A DNA stretch of 64,000 bases, taken from the NCBI RefSeq assembly GCF_000015965.1, contig NC_009091.1:496001-560000 (forward strand), written 5' to 3'. The notes below the pieces were generated by a model. That model was not told the DNA's origin. It worked only from the letters and a program-made list of their open reading frames with translations, and made no database searches. The first letter of the stretch is position 1, and every line of letters starts with the position of its first letter. Shown here piece after piece: positions 26,999 through 35,308 of this stretch. The position numbers were made by a program, and so were the translations under genes. This DNA comes from Prochlorococcus marinus str. MIT 9301 (GTDB lineage: Bacteria > Cyanobacteriota > Cyanobacteriia > PCC-6307 > Cyanobiaceae).

Positions 26999-27319
26999 TT
27001 GACTAAAGGTAAAGTTATACAAATAGGTTTATTTATTTCATTAATAGGATTAATTAGTTATAAATTTGCCCCCCAAATTGGTATCGACAATTTTACAGCC
27101 ACTACTCTATCAAGTTGTATCCTGATTTTGATTGTTATTACTTGGGTAACATCTTATGTTTATAGAGTTGTAAATGGAAAAATGACTTTTATGGAACAAA
27201 GGAAGCGTTATAGAAAAGAGTATGAAAAAGTTGTTAATGATAAACTAGAAACCAAATTCAACGCATTGCCAAAGGAAGAGCAGCAAAAATTAATGCAAGA
27301 TCTAGAGAAAAATCCATAA
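26999..27319 (+). CDS. DUF3007 membrane protein, partner gene of ndhL
   Basis: A 106-residue protein with two membrane helices (about residues 5-22 and 36-56) and a charged, helical C-terminal tail (KRYRKEYEKVVNDKLETKFNAL in outline) ending with a polar segment. It matches the cyanobacterial/plastid family DUF3007. The start is TTG, directly after the ndhL stop, so the two are surely co-translated. An NDH-1-related job is inferred only from this coupling. No motif shows enzymatic activity. Confidence 0.85.
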   Translation: MTKGKVIQIGLFISLIGLISYKFAPQIGIDNFTATTLSSCILILIVITWVTSYVYRVVNGKMTFMEQRKRYRKEYEKVVNDKLETKFNALPKEEQQKLMQDLEKNP

Positions 27320-27347
27320 ATTTTTTATAGAAAAATATCTAAAAATT

Positions 27348-28190
27348 ATGAAAGACAACAAAATGCAAATTACTAAAAATGAATCTTTATCTAAGGTAGA
27401 TGAGAAGTTTTTTGACTTAAAAAATAATAAAAAATTAGCTTTGATGCCTTTTATAATGGCTGGTGATCCCAATATTGAAATCACGTCTGAGATTTTATTA
27501 AGGTTACAAGAAAACGGGGCTGACCTTATCGAATTAGGTATACCTTACAGTGACCCACTTGCAGATGGACCTATTATTCAAGTGTCGGCCTCTCGCGCCT
27601 TAAAGTCAGGTACTAGCCCGAGAAAAGTTATTAAACTTTTAGAGTCTTTAAAAGGTAAATTAAATATTCCCATCATCCTTTTTTCTTACCTAAATCCATT
27701 ACTATGTTTTGGCTTTGAAAAGTTTTGTGAGATGGCATCTAATGCTGGAGTTTCAGGACTAATAGTTCCTGATCTCCCCCTAGAGGAAGCTTATAAATTT
27801 TCTAAAGTAGTTAGCAATCATTCTATGGACTTGATTTTATTGGTAGCTCCAACTACTCCTTTTGAAAGAATGAAACAAATATCTAATCATACAAAAGGCT
27901 TTACTTATTTAGTAAGTGTCACAGGTGTCACTGGTGAGAGAAATAAAATGGAAAATAGGGTAGAAAATCTTATTGCTAAATTAAAAGATGTAAATAGCAA
28001 TCCAATTGCTGTTGGTTTTGGAATATCCACTCCAGAACATGTTAATAAAGTTCGTGAGTGGGGAGCAGATGGAGTAATTATTGGGAGTGCATTTGTAAAA
28101 CGAATTTCTAGTTCAAGTGAAAAAGATGTCGTCGATCATGTTGGTGAATTTTGTAAGGAAATGCGTTTAGCTGCAGATCAAAAAAAATAA
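27348..28190 (+). CDS. trpA: Tryptophan synthase alpha subunit
   Basis: Cleaves indole-3-glycerol phosphate to indole, which is channelled to the TrpB subunit. The 280-residue TIM barrel shows catalytic Glu in LIELGIPYSDPLADGP (with the Asp a few residues on), the GVTGERN loop near residue 200 and the phosphate-binding GFGISTPEHV and DGVIIGSAFVKRI near the end. N-terminal 30 residues are a lineage-specific tail before LALMPFIMAGDP. No other trp enzyme gene is nearby. It is 28 bases after the DUF3007 gene. Confidence 0.97.
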   Translation: MKDNKMQITKNESLSKVDEKFFDLKNNKKLALMPFIMAGDPNIEITSEILLRLQENGADLIELGIPYSDPLADGPIIQVSASRALKSGTSPRKVIKLLESLKGKLNIPIILFSYLNPLLCFGFEKFCEMASNAGVSGLIVPDLPLEEAYKFSKVVSNHSMDLILLVAPTTPFERMKQISNHTKGFTYLVSVTGVTGERNKMENRVENLIAKLKDVNSNPIAVGFGISTPEHVNKVREWGADGVIIGSAFVKRISSSSEKDVVDHVGEFCKEMRLAADQKK

Positions 28191-28272
28191 ATACAAAGAT
28201 AGTTTATTTATTAAAAAACCAAATTATAGAAAACTAATTAAAAATGATATATCCAAATTATTTTTGCTGTCT

Positions 28273-28629
28273 TTAAGATTCTTCTGTAGGTAATAATCTG
28301 ATTTGTTTTTTTCCAAGCTTAATTTCAAATTCATCACCAGCCTTTAAATCTAAAAGTGCTGTATATGCTTTCCCAATCAAAAGATTTCCGTTTCCTTGAA
28401 CTGTTGCAATATAACTTAGCTTTCTTCCTCCTTTCCCAATACCTGCAACTCCAGATTCACCAAGATTGACTCCTTTTGCTTCTAGAAGTGCTTCATAAAA
28501 TGCTGTAAAATTTAGACGTTCACCTCCATTTTTCTTAGTGGAAACGTATCCACAGGCGCGAACTAGGTCAGATTTGCTAACATCACCAAGTTCTTTAACT
28601 TTTGCAAGGAGATCGCTTCCAGTTAGCAT
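28273..28629 (-). CDS. cyAbrB-type transcription regulator
   Basis: A 118-residue member of the cyanobacterial AbrB family, whose AbrB-like DNA-binding fold is C-terminal, unlike Bacillus AbrB. N-terminal segment GSDLLAKVKELGDVSKSDLVRACGY and C-terminal ATVQGNGNLLIGKAYTALLDLKAGDEFEI are characteristic. Family members act broadly on carbon and nitrogen metabolism. Targets here are unknown. Convergent with trpA (82 AT-rich bases between stops, no clear terminator). Confidence 0.9.
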   Translation of the reverse strand: MLTGSDLLAKVKELGDVSKSDLVRACGYVSTKKNGGERLNFTAFYEALLEAKGVNLGESGVAGIGKGGRKLSYIATVQGNGNLLIGKAYTALLDLKAGDEFEIKLGKKQIRLLPTEES

Positions 28630-28726
28630 AATTAATTAAAAGAAAGTTGTATTAAATAACATAGCAATTTGTATGTAATATATGCAATTATTAATTATGT
28701 TTTTACTCTATTATTTATCTTTAAAA

Positions 28727-28996
28727 ATGGAAAAGTTTGTAGTTTTTGGAGAGTACTGTGAAGATGCCATTATTAAAAGGGGCCCGTTTCGTGAACAACA
28801 TCTAAATAGACTTAAAAACTTAAAAGATCGAGATATTCTAGTTACATTAGGGCCAACTAAATGTACCAAATATTTGTTTGGAATTTTTAATGCAAATGAT
28901 GCAAATGAGTTGAAAGATCTTATTGAGGATGATATATATTGGGAAAAAGGTATATGGATTAATTATGATGTTTATCCTTGGATTCAGGCATTTTAA
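28727..28996 (+). CDS. YciI-like protein
   Basis: A small (89-residue) ferredoxin-like-fold protein of the YciI family: EKFVVFGEYCEDAI, RGPFREQHLNRLKNL and ILVTLGPTKCTKYLFGIF are typical, ending with WINYDVYPWIQAF. I start at the ATG at 28727. An earlier in-frame ATG (28682) would add 15 hydrophobic residues that do not belong to the fold. YciI proteins often act on small reactive compounds or as fused modules, but the reaction is unknown. Divergent from the cyAbrB gene. Confidence 0.83.
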   Translation: MEKFVVFGEYCEDAIIKRGPFREQHLNRLKNLKDRDILVTLGPTKCTKYLFGIFNANDANELKDLIEDDIYWEKGIWINYDVYPWIQAF

Positions 28997-29033
28997 ATAT
29001 TATTTACGAAAATATTTTTAGCAATTATTCATT

Positions 29034-29053
29034 ATTAATTTAAAAAAATTAAT
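29034..29053. other. AT-only stem in the gap after the YciI gene
   Basis: ATTAATTT (29034-29041) and AAATTAAT (29046-29053) pair perfectly, loop AAAA. The whole gap 28997-29192 is almost pure A/T. Such a stem may arise by chance and its effect as a terminator would be weak. Confidence 0.2.
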
Positions 29054-29192
29054 TTAAATAAAAATACATAATATTTTTGTTTTAATAATTTAATTATTTA
29101 TCATATTTAGGAATTAAAACGATATTTATTTAAAGGTTATTTTTTATATGTGATTTATTATTTTAACTAAAAAATAATATTTTAAATAATAT

Positions 29193-29513
29193 TTATTCAC
29201 AAGTGTCGTGAGTTATCTGATTTACTAATGAGTCGAGATCTAATTGATTATATGGTGATTTTTGCTTTTTCTCTGGATAATCATTTTTGAAATTGTTTAA
29301 CCAATTTTGTTCAATCCTTATGAGATTTTTTGCAATATTGAACATACCGCCTTTTTTATGTAATTCTTTAATCTTAAGAATAATCTCAGAGGTTCTGCTC
29401 GATTTAATATTTAATTCATTTGCTAAATCTTTTTGATTAAATCCATGAGATTTCAACCAATCCTTAATAAAGGAGATAAGTTCTCTTTCTTCCTGTTGAG
29501 ATAATTTACTCAT
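29193..29513 (-). CDS. Small HTH-like protein after the sigma factor gene
   Basis: A 106-residue basic protein, not recognised as a named family. Residues 24-50 (FNQKDLANELNIKSSRTSEIILKI in outline) have the pattern of a helix-turn-helix of the Cro/CI or replication-antitoxin kind, with a helical tail (MFNIAKNLIRIEQNWLNNF). Its ATG follows the DUF1232 stop without a single base between (TAAATG), which shows tight translational coupling. It is third in a row of sigma factor, DUF1232 and this gene, so a regulatory role is likely. Not an obvious toxin-antitoxin unit. Confidence 0.75.
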   Translation of the reverse strand: MSKLSQQEERELISFIKDWLKSHGFNQKDLANELNIKSSRTSEIILKIKELHKKGGMFNIAKNLIRIEQNWLNNFKNDYPEKKQKSPYNQLDLDSLVNQITHDTCE

Positions 29514-29882
29514 TTAATAAAAAGGGAATAACTTATTAAGCTTGGTCTCTGCTCTCGCTCTAATTGAAGGAGTCATATATTTGCTCCATATACTAAGTAC
29601 GGCTGTGAGGGCAACAAAATCATCACTAAAACCAACTAATGGCATAAAGTCAGGGAAAAGGTCAAATGGCATAATTAAATAAGCTAGGGCAGCCATTAAG
29701 GAAACTCTTACTTGTGCTGGAGTAAAAGGATCTATAGCCATCTCCAAAACCTCTAGTGCAGGCTTTGCAATTGTTCTTCCTGCTTTAATAAGAATCTTGA
29801 TAATGATATTCTCATCAAATGTTGAGCTTTCTAAAACTTCAGCATCATAAATTTTTTCTTTGTTTTTGTAATTCTCTGTCAT
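29514..29882 (-). CDS. DUF1232 (YkvA family) membrane protein
   Basis: A 122-residue protein with the DUF1232 core: VRVSLMAALAYLIMPFDLFPDFMPLVGFSDDFVAL (outlined here by its parts MPFDLFPDFMP and GFSDDFVAL, about residues 71-92), predicted membrane-associated helices around it, and an N-terminal polar tail. Function of the family is unknown. It lies 35 bases after the sigma factor gene and abuts the HTH-like gene, which suggests a co-transcribed set. A signal or stress role is inference. Confidence 0.87.
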   Translation of the reverse strand: MTENYKNKEKIYDAEVLESSTFDENIIIKILIKAGRTIAKPALEVLEMAIDPFTPAQVRVSLMAALAYLIMPFDLFPDFMPLVGFSDDFVALTAVLSIWSKYMTPSIRARAETKLNKLFPFY

Positions 29883-29917
29883 CCTTATCTATGGAATTTA
29901 GATTTTTGATTGAATTT

Positions 29918-30841
29918 TTAGCTAATACTATCAACCAGCCCATTCTGTATTCCTGCTTTTCTAAGTTTTCTTAAAGCACGTTGAACGACTTGTCGACAAT
30001 ATTCCCTGCTACAACTCATATGCCTTGCAACTTCAGCTAAAGTTCTCCATTCGTTAGAACCATCTAAACCAAATCTTAGACTTACTATTTTTCTTTCCTT
30101 TTCAGTTAAATTTGCTTTATCTAATAACTTCCAGGCTGAGGCTGTCCTTTCGGCTAATTCGGCTAATTCCATTGGTGGAGTTTGATCACTTGGAAGAATA
30201 TCAACTAGCTCAGAGGGATCTGACTTTGATTTGACAGTACCTTGGAGACTAACAGTAATGCTTCTCAATTCACAGGAAAGAAGTTCATCAATTTCTTCCT
30301 TGGTGATTTTCATCTCTTCAGCTAGCTCATCAGTCGAGGGTGGAATGCCCTTAAGTTGCATAAGTTTTGATTTTGCTGATCTTAATTTTGTGAGTTTTTC
30401 ATTAATATTTACAGGTATCCTGATAGTTCTACTTTGAGTTGATAATGCTCTATTTAATCCTTGCCTGATCCACCAATAAGCATAGGTGGAAAATCTATGC
30501 CCCCTAGAGGGATCATATTTTTCTACAGCCCTTGTAAGACCTAATGTTCCTTCCTGAATTAAGTCCAGCAGTTCTAGTCCCTTGCCTTGATATCTCTTAG
30601 CAAGGTTAACTACTAGTCTTAAGTTGGCGGTTATCATCTCATTTTTTGCCTTTTCACCAATTTTGATCTTTTTCCTTTCTGCTTCGGAATATTCACAAGC
30701 GGGCCCTTTGCCACCTGCTTCTTGACATCTATTAACAAGCACAACCATTTCTTGGACTTTTCTGCCCATAGTGAGTTCTCTCTCCGGCGTCAAAAGTTGA
30801 TGCCGACCTATTTCACCAAGAAAATCGCTTAATGAACTCAC
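29918..30841 (-). CDS. Group 2 (RpoD-like) sigma factor
   Basis: A 307-residue sigma-70 protein lacking the long region 1.1 of the principal sigma factor, hence a group 2 type. Region 1.2 is at about 3-30 (DFLGEIGRHQLLTPEREL), region 2 at about 70-150 (LLDLIQEGTLGLTRAVEKYDP and FSTYAYWWIRQGLNRAL), region 3 in the middle and region 4 at the C-terminus (LRFGLDG, then MSCSREYCRQVVQRALRKLR). A cysteine-containing insert (RCQEAGGKGPACEYSEAE) interrupts regions 1.2 and 2. First gene of a row with DUF1232 and an HTH-like gene. A 32-bp palindrome lies upstream. Confidence 0.93.
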   Translation of the reverse strand: MSSLSDFLGEIGRHQLLTPERELTMGRKVQEMVVLVNRCQEAGGKGPACEYSEAERKKIKIGEKAKNEMITANLRLVVNLAKRYQGKGLELLDLIQEGTLGLTRAVEKYDPSRGHRFSTYAYWWIRQGLNRALSTQSRTIRIPVNINEKLTKLRSAKSKLMQLKGIPPSTDELAEEMKITKEEIDELLSCELRSITVSLQGTVKSKSDPSELVDILPSDQTPPMELAELAERTASAWKLLDKANLTEKERKIVSLRFGLDGSNEWRTLAEVARHMSCSREYCRQVVQRALRKLRKAGIQNGLVDSIS

Positions 30842-30912
30842 GATTTACCTCTTTGTTGATATATTCAACTTATAGTTAATTCAGTGATAAGCCATACATG
30901 TAATAATTAATT

Positions 30913-30944
30913 AATAATTAATTAATAATTATTAATTAATTATT
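30913..30944. repeat. 32-bp perfect palindrome of A and T upstream of the sigma factor gene
   Basis: Arms AATAATTAATTAATAA (30913-30928) and TTATTAATTAATTATT (30929-30944) are exact reverse complements with no spacer. It is built from an 11-base TTAATAATTAA-like tandem unit that starts at about 30901. It lies 72 bases upstream of the sigma gene start and after the hisIE stop. Cruciform, terminator or regulator site are all possible. Confidence 0.6.
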
Positions 30945-30995
30945 TTATATTTTTCCCTCATATTTTTAGATTTAAAAAATTAAAATCTCTGAATT

Positions 30996-31658
30996 TTAAT
31001 TATTATTTCTTCTTGATTCTAGAACAGCAAGTACATCTCTCCAGTTAACTCCCTTGTGCATAAGAGCTACCTGTAAATGATAAATTAAATCAGCAGCTTC
31101 ATTTGAGATTGAATTTTTATCATTATCTTTGCAAGCCATTATAAATTCTGCAGATTCCTCTCCTATTTTTTTTAAAATAGTGTTGCTACCTTTTGTTAAA
31201 AGATGATTTGTGTAACTTTTTTCCGATGGATTTATTGATCTTTCGTTAATTGTATTAAATAATTCAGAGCAAATATTTGAGAAGGGAGTTGTTTTTTTCT
31301 CTTTTTTATCACTTTGATTAATTTTGATTTCGTTGAAAAAACAACTTTTTTCGCCAGTGTGACATGCTCCTGAACCATTTTGTTCAATCAAAAGGATTAG
31401 TGCATCATTATCGCAGTCGAATCTTATCTCCTTAAGTATTTGGGTACTTCCACTTGTAGCTCCTTTTCTCCAAATTTCGGATCTTGATCTACTCCAATAA
31501 TGAACGTTTTTGGTTTCAAGTGTCATTGTCAAAGATTCTTTGTTCATCCAAGCAAGCATAAGAATTGATCCGTCAAGCCAATCTTGTGCTATTGCAGGGA
31601 TTAATCCATAATTATCAAAGCGTAGATCCTCTATCGAAAAATTAGTTGAATAAGTCAT
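30996..31658 (-). CDS. hisIE: Bifunctional phosphoribosyl-AMP cyclohydrolase / phosphoribosyl-ATP pyrophosphatase
   Basis: Second and third steps of histidine synthesis on one chain of 220 residues. The HisI half (about 1-125) has WSRSRSEIWRKGATSG and the metal-binding SGACHTGEKSCFF, with aspartates in FDCDNDALI. The HisE half (about 130-215) has LTKGSNTILKKIGEESAEF and the NEAADLIYHLQVALMHKGV helix typical of MazG-like phosphohydrolases. The linker of about 20 Lys/Ser-rich residues is variable in the family. Divergent from the QueD-like gene. Confidence 0.96.
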   Translation of the reverse strand: MTYSTNFSIEDLRFDNYGLIPAIAQDWLDGSILMLAWMNKESLTMTLETKNVHYWSRSRSEIWRKGATSGSTQILKEIRFDCDNDALILLIEQNGSGACHTGEKSCFFNEIKINQSDKKEKKTTPFSNICSELFNTINERSINPSEKSYTNHLLTKGSNTILKKIGEESAEFIMACKDNDKNSISNEAADLIYHLQVALMHKGVNWRDVLAVLESRRNNN

Positions 31659-31721
31659 TATGTTGGCTATGTTAAATCCTACTCAATGTGTTTTATTAAA
31701 AATTATCCTAACAGTTAATTG

Positions 31722-32192
31722 ATGTATATTCATTCTCTGAAATTTTCATGCAGCAAAAGTTACGAGGATTTTCCCTGTTCACATAGGCAATGGCGCCATG
31801 AAGGTCACTGCAGATTTGTGCATGGATATTCAAGATCATTCACCTTTTGGTTCACTGCAAAAAAATTAGACCTAAATGGGTTTGTTGTCGATTTTTCAAG
31901 TTTAAAGCCCCTAGAAAATAGACTAAAGGAGCAATTTGACCATACTTTTCTAATAAACAAAGATGACCCTTTGCTGAATTACTGGGAACAATTACATGAC
32001 TTAGATGCTTTAGATCTGAGAATTATGGATAATGTGGGAATGGAGTTCACCTCTAAATTAATTTGGAGATGGGCTAATGAATATTTACAGGATAAGGATA
32101 ATGGCAGAACATGTTGTTGGAAAACAGAATCAAAAGAAAATAAATCGAATAAAGCAAGTTATGAGAAAATTCCTGATTGGTTCAAATCTTAG
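31722..32192 (+). CDS. QueD-like 6-pyruvoyl/carboxy-tetrahydropterin synthase family protein with altered zinc motif
   Basis: A T-fold protein of 156 residues (ATG at 31722, the TTG before it is ignored). The family Cys-x3-His-Gly-His motif appears as CRFVHGYS: the catalytic Cys and first His are kept, but the second zinc His is Tyr. Upstream SHRQWRH could supply a first ligand. The DFSSLKPLENRLKEQFDHTF segment matches the family's DFxxLK...LDHxxL well. The C-terminal tail (about 125-156) is longer and basic, ending IPDWFKS. It may be a variant synthase for queuosine or another pterin. Other que genes are not in the window. Confidence 0.8.
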   Translation: MYIHSLKFSCSKSYEDFPCSHRQWRHEGHCRFVHGYSRSFTFWFTAKKLDLNGFVVDFSSLKPLENRLKEQFDHTFLINKDDPLLNYWEQLHDLDALDLRIMDNVGMEFTSKLIWRWANEYLQDKDNGRTCCWKTESKENKSNKASYEKIPDWFKS

Positions 32193-32240
32193 ATTAAAGT
32201 TGTTAATTGTAAATTCATATAGGATTCTTTAGTTAGAGAT

Positions 32241-34823
32241 TTAATCAACATTTATCTCTCCATTAACCAGATAAATATTAATCTCGTCTTTATTAAGGTA
32301 ATGATTATTCAATATATTATTTGAAATTTTTGTCTCAATTTGTTTTTGAATAATTCTTTTTAAAGGTCTTGCACCATAGGCATGATCGAAACTATTTTCG
32401 ACAAGTTGGTTAATTGCTTCATCCGTAATTTTGAATTTTAAGTTTTTTTTGTTAAGTCTTTTTTCTAAATGTTGAAGCTGGATTTTTGCAATTTCTTTTA
32501 TGTCACTTAATTCTAAATTATTAAAAATAACTATTTCATCAAGTCGATTTAAAAACTCAGGCTTGAAAAATTTTTTAATTTCATTATCTACAACTTTTTT
32601 AATTTCATTTTTATCTTCTTTTCTAACTGATAAATCATTTATTGATTGACTTCCTAAATTACTTGTGAGAACAATGATTGAATTTTTGAAATTGATTGTA
32701 CGACCTTGACCATCAGTAATGATTCCATCATCAAGAACCTGTAAGAGAATATCTAAAATATCTTTGTGAGCTTTCTCTATTTCATCTAGGAGTATTAATG
32801 AATAAGGATTTTTGCGTACAGCTTCAGTTAGTTGGCCGCCTGATTCGAAACCTAAATATCCGGGAGGCGCACCTATGATTTTGCTCACAGAATGCTTTTC
32901 CATATATTCAGACATATCCAGTCTTGTAATTGAAGAATTTGAATCGAATATTATTTTGGCTGTTACTTTACTTAGCTCTGTTTTCCCAACACCAGTTGGA
33001 CCTAAAAAGAGAAAACTGGCTAATGGCTTGCTTGGATCATTTAGACCAGTCCTTGATCTCTTAATGGAATCTGCAACAGCCCTAATTGCACAATCTTGAC
33101 CAATAATTTTTTCTTTGAGGATTGACTCGAGGCTCAAGAGTTTATCTTTTTCTGACTGGTTTAAGTTCTGTACTGGAATAGAGGTCCACTTTGAAACAAC
33201 TTCTGCAATATCATCAAAAGTTACCTCTTGTCTTAAAAGACTTGTATCTCCATTTTTTTGCGAATTTACTAGAGACTCGCTTTTTTCTTTCAATTTTTTT
33301 TGCAAAGAATTTAAAGTTCCAAATTCTAATTCTGCTGCTTTGTTTAGGTCAAAACTCCTTTTGGCTTGATCTATTTGCAATTGAACAGATTCAATTTCTT
33401 CTTTTATGGTGCTAATCTCATCAATTTCGTCTTTTTCTTTTTTCCATTTAGCGCCTAATTCGGCCTGTTTATCTTTAAGAGATAAAAGTTCATGATTGAT
33501 TTTTTCTAATCTTTCTACAGAAAAATCATCTATTTCCCTTTTTAAAGATAATTTTTCCATCTCAAACTGCAGAACTTTTCGATCAATTTCATCAATTTCT
33601 TCAGGTTTGGAAGTTATGACCATATTTAATCTTGAGGCTGCTTCATCAATTAGATCTATTGCTTTGTCAGGAAGAAATCTATCGTTAATATATCTTTCGC
33701 TAAGGGTTGCAGCTGCAACTAAGGCATTATCAGAAATTCTCACACTATGATGGACTTCGTATCTTTCTCTCAATCCTCTTAATATTGATACGGTATCTTC
33801 TATTGAAGGAGCATCAATTTTTATTTTCTGAAATCTTCGTTCTAGAGCAGGATCTTTTTCTATATTTTGTTTGTGTTCATTAATAGTTGTAGCACCAATA
33901 CATCTAAGTTCTCCTCTCGCAAGCATTGGTTTTAATAGGTTGCTTGCATCTAAAGAACCTCCGCTAGCACCAGCTCCAACAACTGTATGAATTTCATCAA
34001 TAAAAAGAATAATCTTTCCGTCTGATTCTTTCACTTTCTTTAGAATATTTTTTATTCTTTCTTCAAATTCTCCACGATATTTTGCCCCAGCTATAAGTGA
34101 GCCCATATCTAATGAAATTAGTTGCCTATCTTGTAGTGCAGAAGGTACATCGCCATTAATTATTCTCTGAGCTAACCCTTCAACAATGGCCGTTTTGCCA
34201 ACCCCAGGTTCTCCAATAAGAACAGGGTTGTTTTTTGTTCTTCTACTCAATATTTGGATTGTTCTTCTAATCTCTTCATCCCTACCAATAACTGGGTCTA
34301 AAATCCCATCTCGTGCAGATTGAGTTAGATCAATACCATATTTTTCCAAAGACTCATTAGAACTATTAAATTCATTTTTTACTGCCGGATCTGACTTCAT
34401 TTTCTTTATAATTTCAAGAAATTCTAGAATACCTTTTTGATTTAAAATTTGAAATCCATATTTGTTATCATAAGCGAAACCGTAAACTAAGTATTCTGTT
34501 GATATCACTACATCATTTAATTTATTTTTAATATCATTCGCCTTTAAAAATATTTTGTGAAGAGTATCACCAATATATAAATTATCTTGTTTATTTTTCA
34601 TTTTTGCCTTCGCATTTAATGAAGAAATTATTTCCCTCTCAAGATTCTTTAGATTTATATTATTTTTTATTAAAATATTTTTTGTAATATTGTCCTCTTT
34701 TATAAGAGTTAATAATAAATTATCAGAGTCTACGTTTTGTTGATAATTTTTATAAGCAATTTCTTTGGCAAAAATAAAATAGTTCCAAGCAGAATTTGAG
34801 AATTCGCTTGGAACTATTTTCAT
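32241..34823 (-). CDS. clpB: ClpB disaggregase
   Basis: AAA+ chaperone that pulls proteins from aggregates together with DnaK. 860 residues from the ATG at 34823 (the TTG just before it is ignored). N-domain about 1-145 with diverged sequence, first ATPase with GEPGVGKT (about 203-210) and [12 protein letters not shown], a coiled-coil M-domain (about 405-525), and second ATPase with GPTGVGKT (about 607-614) and LLDEIEKAH. The short N-domain sequence differs from E. coli ClpB, and cyanobacteria often carry more than one ClpB. It lies 74 bases after petE, same strand. Confidence 0.95.
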   Translation of the reverse strand: MKIVPSEFSNSAWNYFIFAKEIAYKNYQQNVDSDNLLLTLIKEDNITKNILIKNNINLKNLEREIISSLNAKAKMKNKQDNLYIGDTLHKIFLKANDIKNKLNDVVISTEYLVYGFAYDNKYGFQILNQKGILEFLEIIKKMKSDPAVKNEFNSSNESLEKYGIDLTQSARDGILDPVIGRDEEIRRTIQILSRRTKNNPVLIGEPGVGKTAIVEGLAQRIINGDVPSALQDRQLISLDMGSLIAGAKYRGEFEERIKNILKKVKESDGKIILFIDEIHTVVGAGASGGSLDASNLLKPMLARGELRCIGATTINEHKQNIEKDPALERRFQKIKIDAPSIEDTVSILRGLRERYEVHHSVRISDNALVAAATLSERYINDRFLPDKAIDLIDEAASRLNMVITSKPEEIDEIDRKVLQFEMEKLSLKREIDDFSVERLEKINHELLSLKDKQAELGAKWKKEKDEIDEISTIKEEIESVQLQIDQAKRSFDLNKAAELEFGTLNSLQKKLKEKSESLVNSQKNGDTSLLRQEVTFDDIAEVVSKWTSIPVQNLNQSEKDKLLSLESILKEKIIGQDCAIRAVADSIKRSRTGLNDPSKPLASFLFLGPTGVGKTELSKVTAKIIFDSNSSITRLDMSEYMEKHSVSKIIGAPPGYLGFESGGQLTEAVRKNPYSLILLDEIEKAHKDILDILLQVLDDGIITDGQGRTINFKNSIIVLTSNLGSQSINDLSVRKEDKNEIKKVVDNEIKKFFKPEFLNRLDEIVIFNNLELSDIKEIAKIQLQHLEKRLNKKNLKFKITDEAINQLVENSFDHAYGARPLKRIIQKQIETKISNNILNNHYLNKDEINIYLVNGEINVD

Positions 34824-34897
34824 CAATCAAAATTTGAATATGATGGTAATAAATATTCAGTCAAAAAGAGTTTTTAAAAATTTAGAAGATTTAAGAT

Positions 34898-35248
34898 TTA
34901 TTCAACAACAACTTTACCTACCATCCCAGCGCCTCTGTGTGGCTCGCAATAGTAATCATAAGTTCCAGGAGTATCAAATGTTTCTTCCCAAGACTCTCCT
35001 GGAGCAAAAGCTAGGTCCGCATGACTTAATTCCTCATGCCCATCAAAAACAGCATTGTGAGGGGCAAGTTTATTATTGACGAATTTAACTGTGTCACCAG
35101 CGCTAATGGTTACTGTACTTGGTTCAAATGCAAGCATTCCAGCATCTGTTCCAAGTTTTACTTCAACAGTCTTAGCCGAAACTGATGAAATACCTATACC
35201 TAGAGTTAAAACTATTGCAAATAACCCTGCAAAGATTGAACGTAACAT
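34898..35248 (-). CDS. petE: Plastocyanin precursor
   Basis: Blue copper protein that carries electrons from cytochrome b6f to photosystem I in the thylakoid lumen. 116 residues with a Sec signal peptide (about 1-25, cleavage after SVSA). Copper ligands are His64 (APHNAVF), Cys101, His104 and Met109 ([13 protein letters not shown]). The mature part starts near KTVEVKLG. Its own promoter should lie in the 60-base gap next to the epimerase gene on the same strand. The clpB gene follows. Confidence 0.98.
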   Translation of the reverse strand: MLRSIFAGLFAIVLTLGIGISSVSAKTVEVKLGTDAGMLAFEPSTVTISAGDTVKFVNNKLAPHNAVFDGHEELSHADLAFAPGESWEETFDTPGTYDYYCEPHRGAGMVGKVVVE

Positions 35249-35308
35249 AATAAAAATTTTGCTTATCTATACATATTACAAGGCTTTGGTAACCTAACTG
35301 CGAGAATT

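Noticed and set aside
28997-29192. Hidden gene or small RNA in the AT-rich gap
   Set aside because: The stretch is nearly pure A/T, with no open frame of worth and only trivial A/T stems.
29193-29882. Toxin-antitoxin pair made of the HTH-like gene and its neighbour
   Set aside because: The neighbour is a DUF1232 membrane protein, not a toxin family, and the pair is downstream of a sigma factor gene in one coupled row.
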